41,925 bases of DNA from Clostridia bacterium (GTDB lineage: Bacteria > Bacillota > Clostridia > Oscillospirales > Acutalibacteraceae), in the NCBI GenBank assembly GCA_900766585.1, contig CAAFVV010000026.1, forward strand, positions 1-41,925, given 5' to 3'. Under the pieces are notes generated by a model. The model did no database searches, was not told the origin of the DNA, and saw only the letters and a program-made list of their open reading frames with translations. A program made the position numbers and the translations under genes. Positions 24,839-33,734 of the stretch are shown piece by piece (positions within the stretch are counted from its first letter, which is position 1; each line of letters starts with the position of its first letter).

Positions 24839-26194
24839 ATGAAGAACCAAAGGGCAGATAAACCTGCCGTGACCGACACGGCTTGCCTGATGCGGCCGAT
24901 GCACAGCATTTGCGACGCAGAGGCGGACCGGCTCCGCCAAAAGATCCTGACATGGCCGGACACGCCGGTAAAGGCGAAAAAATGCTGGTATCTTTCCCCC
25001 GGCGGCAGCGACGATAATTCCGGAACCTCGCCGGAGGACGCGTGGGCGACCGTGGCGGGAATGCAGGCGCACGAAGCGGAAATTCAGGCGGGCGATGCCG
25101 TGCTGTTTGAGCGGGGCGGGGTGTTCCGCGGCCATATCACAGCCAGAAGCGGTGTCACCTACGCCGCCTACGGCGAGGGCGACAAGCCCTGCCTTTACGG
25201 CTCGCGGCAGAATTACGCCGCTGCCGCGTGGGTGCCGGACGGAGACGGTCTCTGGCGCATGGATATCCCGGACATGACGGACGTGGGGATCGTGGTGTTC
25301 GATCACGGGGAGAGCGTCGGCTTTAAAAAGCTCTCGCAGGCTGAACTGAAAAAGGACGGCGATTTCTTCTGCAATGCGACCTCGGTGTGGCTGAAAATGC
25401 ACGCCGACCCGGCGACGCTGTATGACAGCATCGAGATGGGAGAGCTGAACCACCTGTTCCTGATCACGGAGTCCACCCACGATGTCACCATTGAGAACCT
25501 GACGCTCAAATATACCGGCGGCATGGCTATCGAGGGCATCTGCGACGTCTGGAACATCACGGTGCGCGGCTGTGAGATCGGCTGGATCGGCGGCTCACTG
25601 CTGCCCGGCTACAAGGACGGCACCGTGCGGTTCGGCAACGGCATTGAGTTTTGGCGGGGCTGCCGGCAGGTGCTGATCGAATACTGCTGGATCTATCAGA
25701 TCTATGACAGCGGCTTTTCCCATCAGGGGCGCGGCGAATTCGCAGTGGAGGATCTGGTGTTCTGCTGCAACCTGATCGAATATACCGCCTTTGCCTCCAT
25801 TGAGTTCTGGGCGCCGACAAAGGGGCGGAATGTGATGCGCCGCATTGCCTATCGGGACAATATCCTGCGCTTTGCCGGTTACAGCTGGGGCAGCCTGGAA
25901 CGCCCGGATTTCCAGTCGAAGCATCTGGCGACCACCGGCTCGGACAACGTGTGCGAGGATTTCCTGATCCGGAACAACACGCTGGATACCGCCGCCGGGG
26001 ATCTGGTCTCCTGCTGCTTTCTGGCGGGGAAGCGGCCGCTGCTGGACGGAAACCGCTATGTGCAGTACAAAGGCGGTCATCTGGGCGCATACACCCTTTC
26101 GCGGGGGACGCCCGGAAGCTGCTTTGACGAGCGGGCGGCCGAGGTAATCGGCAGCGAATTCGGCGACAAGCATGCCACGGTGGAGTTTCTGTAA
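24839..26194 (+). CDS. Right-handed beta-helix protein without signal peptide (paralogue of preceding gene)
   Basis: The product is 451 residues. ATG 24839 follows GAGGAGA, 11 bases after the previous stop. It aligns along its length with the lipoprotein at 23202: WYLSPGGSDDNSGTSPEDAW, GDAVLFERGGVFRG, DKPCLYGSRQN, NCEIGWIGG as GCEIGWIGG, and ENCWIYQIYDTG as EYCWIYQIYDSG. It begins MKNQRADKPAV with no hydrophobic segment, so it is predicted to be cytoplasmic. A secreted/cytoplasmic pair of paralogues suggests sequential action on a polymer and on imported fragments. Enzymatic activity is inferred from the fold only. Confidence 0.8.
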   Translation: MKNQRADKPAVTDTACLMRPMHSICDAEADRLRQKILTWPDTPVKAKKCWYLSPGGSDDNSGTSPEDAWATVAGMQAHEAEIQAGDAVLFERGGVFRGHITARSGVTYAAYGEGDKPCLYGSRQNYAAAAWVPDGDGLWRMDIPDMTDVGIVVFDHGESVGFKKLSQAELKKDGDFFCNATSVWLKMHADPATLYDSIEMGELNHLFLITESTHDVTIENLTLKYTGGMAIEGICDVWNITVRGCEIGWIGGSLLPGYKDGTVRFGNGIEFWRGCRQVLIEYCWIYQIYDSGFSHQGRGEFAVEDLVFCCNLIEYTAFASIEFWAPTKGRNVMRRIAYRDNILRFAGYSWGSLERPDFQSKHLATTGSDNVCEDFLIRNNTLDTAAGDLVSCCFLAGKRPLLDGNRYVQYKGGHLGAYTLSRGTPGSCFDERAAEVIGSEFGDKHATVEFL

Positions 26195-26222
26195 AATAAA
26201 CACGAAAAGGAGTTTGGCTCAC

Positions 26223-29200
26223 ATGACTATGAAGCGTACCAAGGTTATCAGCTTTATCCTGTGCCTGTCCCTGCTGGTCGGCAGCCTGGCTTGCGCCTTT
26301 GTGTCGGTTTCGGCAAAGGGGCTTTCGGAGGAACTGCAGGCAGCCTTTTCCGCCTATGTGGCGCAGGTCGGCAACGACTTCGACCCTACGGAAATGACCG
26401 ATCAGGTGTCCGCCAAGGCGGGCGTTTCCGCGACCCTTTCGGAATATTTTATCACCCACGCGGTGGACGGCGTATACGACGAAAATACCGAATATCCGCT
26501 GTCCATTCCCGGCCGCGACGGCCATGCGGCAGCGGTGCTGTCGGTGGGAGACGCCTCCTATGCGGTGACCGCGTCTATCCCGCACGAAGAGGAGAACCTC
26601 GGCTCTCTGAAAACGGATGTGTACGCGGCGGACAGCACCGTGTTTACCACGGATGAAAACGGCAATATCACCGATTATACCGGCTCGGCGGAAAAGATCG
26701 TTATTCCCGCATCGTTTACCGGTACGATCAGCCTGAAGGAAGCCGCCGGAAAAAACGGCGTCAAGGTGGTCTACATCGGCGGCGACAACGCGACAATGGC
26801 GGTGACGCTTGGCAGCGAGTGCTTTGTGAAGTGGCCGAGTCTGCGGGCGATGGTGCTGCCGTATGTGATCAAGGGCGGCGCCATCGGCTGGCGTGCGGTG
26901 TTCAACAATCCGCAGCTGAAATATGTGCGGTTGCCTGTATCCGTTCAGAATAACGGCTACGGCAACCTGTCGGACGGCGCGTTTATGAGCAATCCGGTGC
27001 TCGAAAATGCCGCCTCCAAGACCGGCGAAATGCCCTCCGCGCGGTATCAGAGTTCAGTGTTTGCCAAAACGGCGATCCGCGATTATGTGCTGCCGGAGTG
27101 GATGCAGGACGCAAAGCAGAACGCATGGAATTCCCCTGCCTACAAAAAAGGGGTGCAGACGATTTTGTACGGTCCAAGAGTTGGGGCTGTGACCAACTAT
27201 ACGCCGAGCCTTGTGATGGGCTGGAACACTGCCACTTTCACCCGCGCGCTTACGCTGGCGGCGGAAAAAGCGGAGGCGCTGCGCGCCGGTTTTACGGGCG
27301 AGGCGACGGCGGAGAATATCAAGATGCAGATCGAGTCGGCGTATGCAGCGCTGACGACGGCGGGCGGCATTACGGTGACGGCGGACTGGAACGGGACGTT
27401 TGCGGCGGATGCCGCCGGGAACGTGACCGGGACGCTGACGCTTTCCGACGGGACGGCTTCGGCGGATGTCGCAGTGTCCTACCGCCCACAGGCCGGTCTG
27501 TCGGCGCTTGCGGCCGAGGGAAAAGCCCTGACCCCGGCGTTTGATCCGGACACCCGGGTCTACGGGGTGCAGCTGCTCGACAACGTCAGCAGCCTGACCC
27601 TCAGGGGACGGTATATCAAGGGCGTGACGGCGGTGACCGGTGCGGCGGTGACCGGCTATACCGCCCGCAACGGTATGCTCACGGTGTCCCTGTCCTCCCT
27701 GTCGGAGGGGGATAATCCGGTGACCGTTTCCACCGTGACCCCGACCGGTACGGTGGACTATGTGATCAATGTCATCCGGCTCAACCGAGAGGATCCGCTC
27801 CGGGAGACGCTGCAGACGGCGTTTACCGCGTATACGGCACAGACGGGTAACGACTGGGAGCCGGACGGGATGCTGGCGGAGCTGACGGCGGCAGCCGGGC
27901 AGGAGGTCACGCTGGAGGATCGCACAAAGGATTATTTCATCACCCACGCGGTGGACGGCGTGTATGACGAAAGCGATGAATATCCGCTGTCCATTCCCGG
28001 CCGCGACGGCTATGTGGCGGCGGTGGTGAAGGTCGGCGGGAACGCCTATGGGCTGAGCGCCAAAATTCCCCACGCAGAGGAGAATCTCGGATTCCTGAAA
28101 ACAGATGTCTATTCCCCCGAAAGCGCCGCCTTTACCACCGATGAGAACGGCAATATCACCGATTATACCGGCTCGGCGGAAAAGATCGTCATCCCCGCTT
28201 CGTTTGCCGGTACAATCAGCCTGAAAGAAGCCGCCGGGAAAAACGGCGTCAAGGCGGTCTGGATCGGCGGCGACGACGCGACAATGGCGGTGACGCTCGA
28301 CAGTGAGAGCTTTTCCAAATGGCCGAGCCTGCGGGCGATGGTGCTGCCGTATGTGATCAAGGGCGGTTCCGTCGGCTGGCGCGCGGTGTACTGTAACCCG
28401 CAGCTGAAATATGTGCGGCTGCCTGCCTCGGTGCAGAACAACGGCTACGGCACGCTGGCGGACGGTGCATTTATGGACAATCATGTGCTCGAAAACGCCG
28501 CCTCCAAGACCGGTGAGATGCCCTCCGCGCGGTATTTAAGCTCAGTGTTTGCCAAAACGGCGATCCGCGATTATGTGCTGCCGGTTTGGATGCAGGATGC
28601 AAAGCAGAACGCGTGGAACGACCCCGTCTACAAAAAGGGTGTGCAGACAATCCTGTACAGTACCGACGGCGTGGGAGACACCACCAACTATACCCCGAGT
28701 CTCGTGACCAAACGCAGCGCCGCTTCGTTTGCCCGCGTGCTTACGCTGGCGGCGGAAAAGGCAGAGACGCTGCGCTCCGGCTTTGCCGGTGAGGTGACGG
28801 CGGAGAACGTCAAAGCGCAGATTGAAGCGACGTACACGGCGCAGGCGGCAGCCGGCGGAATTACGGTGGCGGCGGACTGGGCGGACACGTTCCGGGTGTC
28901 GTCGGACGGAAAAGCCGGCGGAACGCTGTATCTCTCCTCCGGCTCCGTGGTGATCCCGATCGCGTTTTCCTATGATCCGACAGCCGGGCTGGAGCTTCTG
29001 AGCCTCGGCGACTGTGTGCTGTCCCCGGCATTTGAGCCGGGCATGACGGAATACAGTGCCACCGTGCCCTTTGGGATCACCTCGCTGAAGGTGACGACCC
29101 GTTTGGCGCCCGGCGCAGTGCTGCAAAGCCTGACCGGCCACACAGACCTGCAGGTGGGTGATGCCAACCGGATCACGGTGACGGTGCGGTCGCTGGATCA

Positions 29201-30791
29201 GGCTCTGCATACGTATACGGTGTCGGTTACACGGGAAGAAAAGCTGGAATTTGACGAGATCATCCGCCGCCTTAACGAAGCGACGGAGGAACTGGTCTGC
29301 ACTAACCGGACGACCCGGCAGGATCTCGAGGAGTGCCTGTTTGAAGCAGTGGGCGGACTGGGCTATATGGTGTCCGTGAAGGACTGGTACCTGCTTCCCT
29401 CTGTCAGCGGCGCCACCGAAAACGGGAGCACGGTGCTGGTGCCCGGACACAAGGGCTACATGACCGCGGTGCTTTCGGTGGAGCTGGGAGACGAAACGCG
29501 TCTGATCACGCTGAAAAAAGCGATCGAGCCCACCATGTATGACTACACCTTTGCCAGCGTTTCTTCGCCGGAGGATTTTGAGCTTTCGGCGGACGGAAAA
29601 ACGCTCAACACCTACTGGGGCAATGAGGATGGCGGGGTAGCCGAAAAGATCGTCATTCCGGACGGCGTGGAAAAGATCAGCGAGATCTGGTTCTACAACG
29701 ACAACTGGAGCGGTGTGCGGTGCATTGTGCTGCCGGACAGCGTAAAGGAACTGCCGGACGACTTTGCCAACGGTATGCGGAATCTGCAGATCGTGGTGAT
29801 GGGAGACGGTGTGATCTCCTGCGGCACCAATGCGTTTACCGGGTGCTGCTATCTGCGCCATGTGCGCCTGTCGGAAAATCTGCAGTCGATCTCCATCAAC
29901 ATGTTCCGCAATACGCTGAGCCTGTGCGACCTGTATTTCCCGGCGAGCATCAAATCGGTGGAGAGCAACGCCTTCTACCGCGCGTCGCTTCGCCAGGCGT
30001 ATCTGGTGAACACGGTCAGGATCGAGGGGACGGCGTTCTCCTATCCTGTGACCCGGGTGACCAACTTTATGGATCCGTCGATGGGCTGCCCGGTCAGTGA
30101 GGAAGAAGCCGCCTCAATACAGGAGTGGGTGGATCGGTTCCTCTATACGGACGGCGCCGCGCCCGCGCCGCGCCTGATCACAGTGCCGACGCTGAATGTG
30201 GAGGCGACCGCCGGTGCATTCGGAACAAATACCTCCGGCGCCTGGGGCTATAACGCGCTGCGCTATCCGGCAGGCTCTTCGCTGGCGGATCTGACCGGCG
30301 ATCCGGAGTCAACACTCGGACGGCTGAAGGACGTGATGGAACTGTCTCTCGCCGGTGCTGCGGCACATACGCAGTTTGTGGCGGATCACATCCGGGTGCC
30401 GGAATCGGTCACGGCGGAGCAAGTGCTTGAAATGATCGGCAAGGTCTACTGCGGCGAGACGCTGGAGGCGCTCACCTGGGCGACGCCCTTTGAGAAGACG
30501 GAGGACGGAACGGTTACCGGTGCGCTGCGGCTGCAGGACGGCAGCGGGGCGGAATTTACAACGGAGATCGCGACCAAAACGGCGTATGTCTATACGCCGC
30601 CGACGGTCGATCCCGAGCCGACGCCCGACGAGCCTTCGTCTGACGGACCCGCATCTGACGATAAACCGGCTTCGGATACGTCCAAGCCCGCCGATAACCC
30701 CGATACCGGCAGCGCGCTGCCCGTGGCGGGTGCGGTCGCGGCGATCCTGGCGCTCGGCGCAGTGATCGTGCTGCGCAAAAAAGCCGAATAA
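26223..30791 (+). CDS. Wall-anchored surface protein with tandem duplicated modules, cadherin-like domains, LRR region and NPDTG sorting signal
   Basis: The product is 1522 residues. ATG 26223 follows AAAAGGAG at 10-base spacing (ATG 26229 is an alternative). The signal peptide ends near VSVSAKG (27-33). Module A (~38-519) and module B (~530-1006) are close duplicates sharing YFITHAVDGVYDE, YPLSIPGRDG and GNITDYTGSAEKIVIPAS; each ends in a cadherin-like beta-sandwich (LSALAAEGKALTPAFDPDTR; LELLSLGDCVLSPAFEPGM). Module C (~1010-1460) has BspA-type leucine-rich repeats (IVIPDGVEKISEIWF; NAFTGCCYLRHVRL). A Pro/Ser/Asp-rich wall stretch precedes NPDTG (1492-1496), a hydrophobic helix and RKKAE: a sortase signal with N in place of L. 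No sortase is encoded here. It is probably an adhesin or glycan-binding surface protein, last in the gene train. Confidence 0.85.
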   Translation: MTMKRTKVISFILCLSLLVGSLACAFVSVSAKGLSEELQAAFSAYVAQVGNDFDPTEMTDQVSAKAGVSATLSEYFITHAVDGVYDENTEYPLSIPGRDGHAAAVLSVGDASYAVTASIPHEEENLGSLKTDVYAADSTVFTTDENGNITDYTGSAEKIVIPASFTGTISLKEAAGKNGVKVVYIGGDNATMAVTLGSECFVKWPSLRAMVLPYVIKGGAIGWRAVFNNPQLKYVRLPVSVQNNGYGNLSDGAFMSNPVLENAASKTGEMPSARYQSSVFAKTAIRDYVLPEWMQDAKQNAWNSPAYKKGVQTILYGPRVGAVTNYTPSLVMGWNTATFTRALTLAAEKAEALRAGFTGEATAENIKMQIESAYAALTTAGGITVTADWNGTFAADAAGNVTGTLTLSDGTASADVAVSYRPQAGLSALAAEGKALTPAFDPDTRVYGVQLLDNVSSLTLRGRYIKGVTAVTGAAVTGYTARNGMLTVSLSSLSEGDNPVTVSTVTPTGTVDYVINVIRLNREDPLRETLQTAFTAYTAQTGNDWEPDGMLAELTAAAGQEVTLEDRTKDYFITHAVDGVYDESDEYPLSIPGRDGYVAAVVKVGGNAYGLSAKIPHAEENLGFLKTDVYSPESAAFTTDENGNITDYTGSAEKIVIPASFAGTISLKEAAGKNGVKAVWIGGDDATMAVTLDSESFSKWPSLRAMVLPYVIKGGSVGWRAVYCNPQLKYVRLPASVQNNGYGTLADGAFMDNHVLENAASKTGEMPSARYLSSVFAKTAIRDYVLPVWMQDAKQNAWNDPVYKKGVQTILYSTDGVGDTTNYTPSLVTKRSAASFARVLTLAAEKAETLRSGFAGEVTAENVKAQIEATYTAQAAAGGITVAADWADTFRVSSDGKAGGTLYLSSGSVVIPIAFSYDPTAGLELLSLGDCVLSPAFEPGMTEYSATVPFGITSLKVTTRLAPGAVLQSLTGHTDLQVGDANRITVTVRSLDQALHTYTVSVTREEKLEFDEIIRRLNEATEELVCTNRTTRQDLEECLFEAVGGLGYMVSVKDWYLLPSVSGATENGSTVLVPGHKGYMTAVLSVELGDETRLITLKKAIEPTMYDYTFASVSSPEDFELSADGKTLNTYWGNEDGGVAEKIVIPDGVEKISEIWFYNDNWSGVRCIVLPDSVKELPDDFANGMRNLQIVVMGDGVISCGTNAFTGCCYLRHVRLSENLQSISINMFRNTLSLCDLYFPASIKSVESNAFYRASLRQAYLVNTVRIEGTAFSYPVTRVTNFMDPSMGCPVSEEEAASIQEWVDRFLYTDGAAPAPRLITVPTLNVEATAGAFGTNTSGAWGYNALRYPAGSSLADLTGDPESTLGRLKDVMELSLAGAAAHTQFVADHIRVPESVTAEQVLEMIGKVYCGETLEALTWATPFEKTEDGTVTGALRLQDGSGAEFTTEIATKTAYVYTPPTVDPEPTPDEPSSDGPASDDKPASDTSKPADNPDTGSALPVAGAVAAILALGAVIVLRKKAE

Positions 30792-30830
30792 ACAATATGT
30801 GACCGGTTGGTTTCCGGTTCGGTGAGCCGA

Positions 30831-30867
30831 CAGCCGGATGGGCAGTCCGCCCATCCGGCTGCTTTTT
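30831..30867 (+). terminator. Intrinsic terminator ending the 20 kb gene train
   Basis: CAGCCGGATGGGC (30831-30843) pairs perfectly with GCCCATCCGGCTG (30849-30861), followed by CTTTTT. It is the first clear terminator after 10710. Confidence 0.9.
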
Positions 30868-30993
30868 GTCGGCACAGGGCGGCATTCCCGGACTTTGGGA
30901 CGCACCCCTTCGGGCACACCGGCGCATGGCAGAAAAATGCAGCTGAAAAAATGCCGGTCACGGTCGGAATGATTACAGCAGAGGATGAAGAAT

Positions 30994-32862
30994 ATGGTAG
31001 TAATAGATCCCACTTATTTAGAGCCGCACGAAGCGCAGTTTGCCCGCCATATCGGGCTGGCGCTGGCGGAGAACGGATGTCCGGTGAAAAAACAGCCGTC
31101 CGACCATCTCCGGGTGGAATGGGACGGCAAAACGGCGACGGTTTACTACGGAAAGCCGTGCGAACTGTTCCGCGGGCTGGCGCTGCTCAAGGAGGACTGG
31201 CAGGCGGGCGAGGTGCGGGATCAACCGGCACGGCTTTCGTCCATGAGCGTATTTTGTGACTGCTCGCGCAACGCCGTGATGCATCCCGCCATGGTCCGCA
31301 GCATGATCATGGATGTGGCGGCGCTCGGCTTTGATCAGATGCAGCTGTATACCGAGGATACCTTTGAAATACCGGAATATCCCTATTTCGGTCACCTGCG
31401 CGGACGCTATACACAGGAGGAGATCCGGCAGCTGGATGCGTTTGCGGCGCAGTTCGGCATCGAGCTGGTTCCCGCCGTACAGACGCTGGCGCATCTGAAC
31501 GCCATTTTTCAGTGGCCGTGCTTTGAACCCATTCACGACACGGGGGATATCCTGCTGTGCGGGGAAGAGCAGACCTACGTGTTTCTGGATCGCATGATCG
31601 CGTCGCTGCGGGCGATGTACCGCACGGATAAGATCAACATCGGCATGGACGAGGCGCACATGATGGGACTGGGCAACTATCTGATGAAGAACGGGTATCA
31701 TTCCCGTATGGATATTTTCCTGAAGCACATCAACCGGCTGATGGAAATTCTGCGCAAGTACCGTTTTCGCCCGATGATGTGGAGTGATATGTTCTTTAAG
31801 ATCGCCAGCGGACGCTGCACATACAGCAATCTGGAAGCGATCGAGTTCGACCCGGATATGCTGGCGCTGATCCCGCCGGAGCTGTCGCTGGTATACTGGA
31901 ATTACAGCGTGACGGATACGGCTAACTATGATCAGCTGTTTGCCGCCCATCGGAAGATGGGACGCGAGGTGCTGTTTGCCGGCGGCTTCCGCAAGTGGAT
32001 CGGCTTCTGCCCGGCGCTGCACGCGGCGTTTCGCTCGTCCCGTGCCGCGCTGGAAAGTGTGTGCCGCAGCGGCGTGCAAAAGGTAATCGTGACCGGCTGG
32101 GGCGATAACGGTGCCGAGGGTGCGATGTATCTGATGCTGCCGGGTCTTGCGCTGTATGCGGAAAAGTGCTATACAGACGATATGAGCGACGCGGCGGTGG
32201 ATCATCGGCTGCAAACGCTGTTCGGCTACAGCCTTGCGGAGTTTTCGCTGCTGGAGCAGCCCAATTTCCTGCCGGGCGATCCCGACGATACAGCGAACGT
32301 TTCCAGCAACCGCAACAAAGCGCTGCTGTTTAACGATCCGCTGCTGGGGCTGTGCGACCGGCACATCCCGGCGGGAACGGATCGCTGGTACGAAAAGCTG
32401 GCGTGGCAGCTGGAACAGCCGATGCAAAAGGACAACCGATTTGGCTACCTGTTTGAAACGGTCCACTATCTGTGCCGGACACTGGCAGTAAAGGCGGAGA
32501 TCGGCAATCGGCTCCGTGCCGCCTATCGGGCGGGAGACCGGACGGAGCTGGAGAAGCTGACCGAAACGCTGGAGGAGGCGGTTCGCCGGCTGGACAAATT
32601 TCAGAACGTGTTTCGCCGCAACTGGCAGAGAGAAAATAAGATTTTCGGGTTTGACGTGCAGGATATCCGCTTCGGTGCGCTGCGGGCGCGCCTTGTCTAC
32701 GCGGCGCAGGCGGTGCACCGGTATGCGGCGGGCGAGACCGACTGCATCGAGGAGTTGGAACAGCCCAGTCTATATCGGGACTGCCGGGAGGAAACGTCCG
32801 CCGAACCTTTGCGCCTGCCGACTATGAACTGGAACCAGATGGTGACGCCCTCCGTGCTGTAA
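30994..32862 (+). CDS. Cytoplasmic GH20-like beta-N-acetylhexosaminidase
   Basis: The product is 622 residues. ATG 30994 is chosen because AGAGGA (30980-30985) stands eight bases upstream; ATG 30985, three codons earlier, overlaps that site. A short N-terminal alpha/beta domain (residues ~1-80, GH20b-like) precedes a TIM barrel. The family's adjacent catalytic Asp-Glu appears in INIGMDEAHM (D219, E220). MQLYTEDTFEIPEYPYFGHLRGRYT and ELVPAVQTLAHL are typical barrel strands. There is no signal peptide. Such enzymes hydrolyse terminal beta-GlcNAc or beta-GalNAc. Placement after the importer train suggests it trims imported oligosaccharides. It has its own position after a terminator, so it is transcribed separately or by read-through. 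Substrate not proven. Confidence 0.82.
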   Translation: MVVIDPTYLEPHEAQFARHIGLALAENGCPVKKQPSDHLRVEWDGKTATVYYGKPCELFRGLALLKEDWQAGEVRDQPARLSSMSVFCDCSRNAVMHPAMVRSMIMDVAALGFDQMQLYTEDTFEIPEYPYFGHLRGRYTQEEIRQLDAFAAQFGIELVPAVQTLAHLNAIFQWPCFEPIHDTGDILLCGEEQTYVFLDRMIASLRAMYRTDKINIGMDEAHMMGLGNYLMKNGYHSRMDIFLKHINRLMEILRKYRFRPMMWSDMFFKIASGRCTYSNLEAIEFDPDMLALIPPELSLVYWNYSVTDTANYDQLFAAHRKMGREVLFAGGFRKWIGFCPALHAAFRSSRAALESVCRSGVQKVIVTGWGDNGAEGAMYLMLPGLALYAEKCYTDDMSDAAVDHRLQTLFGYSLAEFSLLEQPNFLPGDPDDTANVSSNRNKALLFNDPLLGLCDRHIPAGTDRWYEKLAWQLEQPMQKDNRFGYLFETVHYLCRTLAVKAEIGNRLRAAYRAGDRTELEKLTETLEEAVRRLDKFQNVFRRNWQRENKIFGFDVQDIRFGALRARLVYAAQAVHRYAAGETDCIEELEQPSLYRDCREETSAEPLRLPTMNWNQMVTPSVL

Positions 32863-33001
32863 GACCGCTGTTTTTCCGTTTTTTTCCGGCGAAATTTGCC
32901 TGCCTGTCAGTAAAAAATCGCACCGGAAAACCCGTATAATTTGCCAAGGCAGACAGATACTAGGCGTGTGACCGAAAACAAGTTAAAGGGGATTTGTATA
33001 G

Positions 33002-33109
33002 ATGAAAGCAACCGGTATTGTCCGCCGTATAGATGATTGCGGTATAATAACACAAAGAGGATTATGCCGCATAAACACTGGGGTTTTGCTGATTTTGTCC
33101 AAGAATTAG
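33002..33109 (+). pseudogene. Start fragment of an AbrB/SpoVT-type regulator
   Basis: AAAGGGGA precedes ATG 33002. The first 12 residues, MKATGIVRRIDD, match the well-known N-terminus of SpoVT/AbrB-family regulators (normally continuing LGRVVIPKEIRR). After residue 14 the match dissolves and a stop comes at codon 36, so the gene is truncated or rearranged. The stretch 33110-33206 holds an orphan AAAGGAGGAG site (about 33149-33158) and an inverted repeat GGGCATA...TATGCCC, with no intact gene. From 32863 to 33001 I see only T-rich sequence and a lone TATAAT without a -35 partner. Confidence 0.6.
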
Positions 33110-33206
33110 GTTCGAGGCCCGGGCATAATTCGACTTTAATATGCCCGAAAGGAGGAGCCAATTTATAGGCAGCCGAGCAAAACATATTGAATAACCTGCC
33201 ACACAG

Positions 33207-33245
33207 AAAAGCCGAATGAGCACTGAAACTCATTCGGCTTTTCCC
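33207..33245 (+). terminator. Intrinsic terminator
   Basis: AAAAGCCGAATGAG (33207-33220) pairs perfectly with CTCATTCGGCTTTT (33229-33242). It lies just upstream of the DUF5348 gene, ending whatever was transcribed from the fragmentary region. Confidence 0.85.
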
Positions 33246-33265
33246 ATTTCACGAGGAGGATAAGG

Positions 33266-33487
33266 ATGAAAAAACAAGGTGTACTGATTTATGATGATGT
33301 GATTGACCGGATGGACATTTGCTTCGGGCCGCTGGATTACTACGGCGGCCTTCACTGCGGAGAACGGCTGGAGGCGCTGCTTGACGGAGAATGGATCCCG
33401 ACGAGAATCGAACTCAGCGAGTTCTGGCACCTCAAGGGCGTGAAGCTGATCAAGCTGAACGGACTGATCGCAAGAATTGAAGACTGA
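33266..33487 (+). CDS. DUF5348 domain protein
   Basis: The product is 73 residues. ATG 33266 follows GAGGAGGATAAGG. The sequence carries the DUF5348 signature: YYGGLHCGERLEALLDGEW, PTRIEL, and a Trp/Leu-rich end (FWHLKGVKLIKLNGLIARI). Such small proteins are common cargo of integrative and conjugative elements in Firmicutes, where the domain probably forms a small beta-barrel of unknown role. Here it is intact but surrounded by broken genes, as expected for the residue of a decayed element. No partner genes of such an element remain nearby. Confidence 0.8.
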   Translation: MKKQGVLIYDDVIDRMDICFGPLDYYGGLHCGERLEALLDGEWIPTRIELSEFWHLKGVKLIKLNGLIARIED

Positions 33488-33676
33488 TACTATGTGACGA
33501 CGGAAAGTTCATACTTAGGATTTACGAATATAATGGGGAAAGAGAGCCCTCCAATCCGTGGCTTTTATTAAGGCAAACGCCTGAGTCGAATTCGAAACAA
33601 GGAACTACAGACAGATGCTGCATTTTTCACAGACCGTAAAGACAACAGACCCCACTACAATATCACTATATTTCTA

Positions 33677-33705
33677 TTGACGCCACGGACGATTTTATAT
33701 ATTAT
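33677..33705 (+). promoter_or_regulatory. Promoter upstream of the subtilase fragment
   Basis: TTGACG (33677-33682), a 17-base spacer and TATTAT (33700-33705), in an AT-rich stretch. The rest of 33488-33734 shows no gene. Confidence 0.55.
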
Positions 33706-33734
33706 ATAAATAGAGTTTACAAATTTCTTTTAAA

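Noticed and set aside
32935..32940. TATAAT box after the GH20-like gene
   Set aside because: No -35 element or extended -10 TG at suitable spacing, and it leads only into broken sequence, so it is not called as a promoter.
33100..33150. tRNA-like T-arm sequence GGTTCGAGGCCC
   Set aside because: The 5' side of the stem does not pair with GGCCC and no acceptor or anticodon arm could be found, so I do not call a tRNA or an attachment site.
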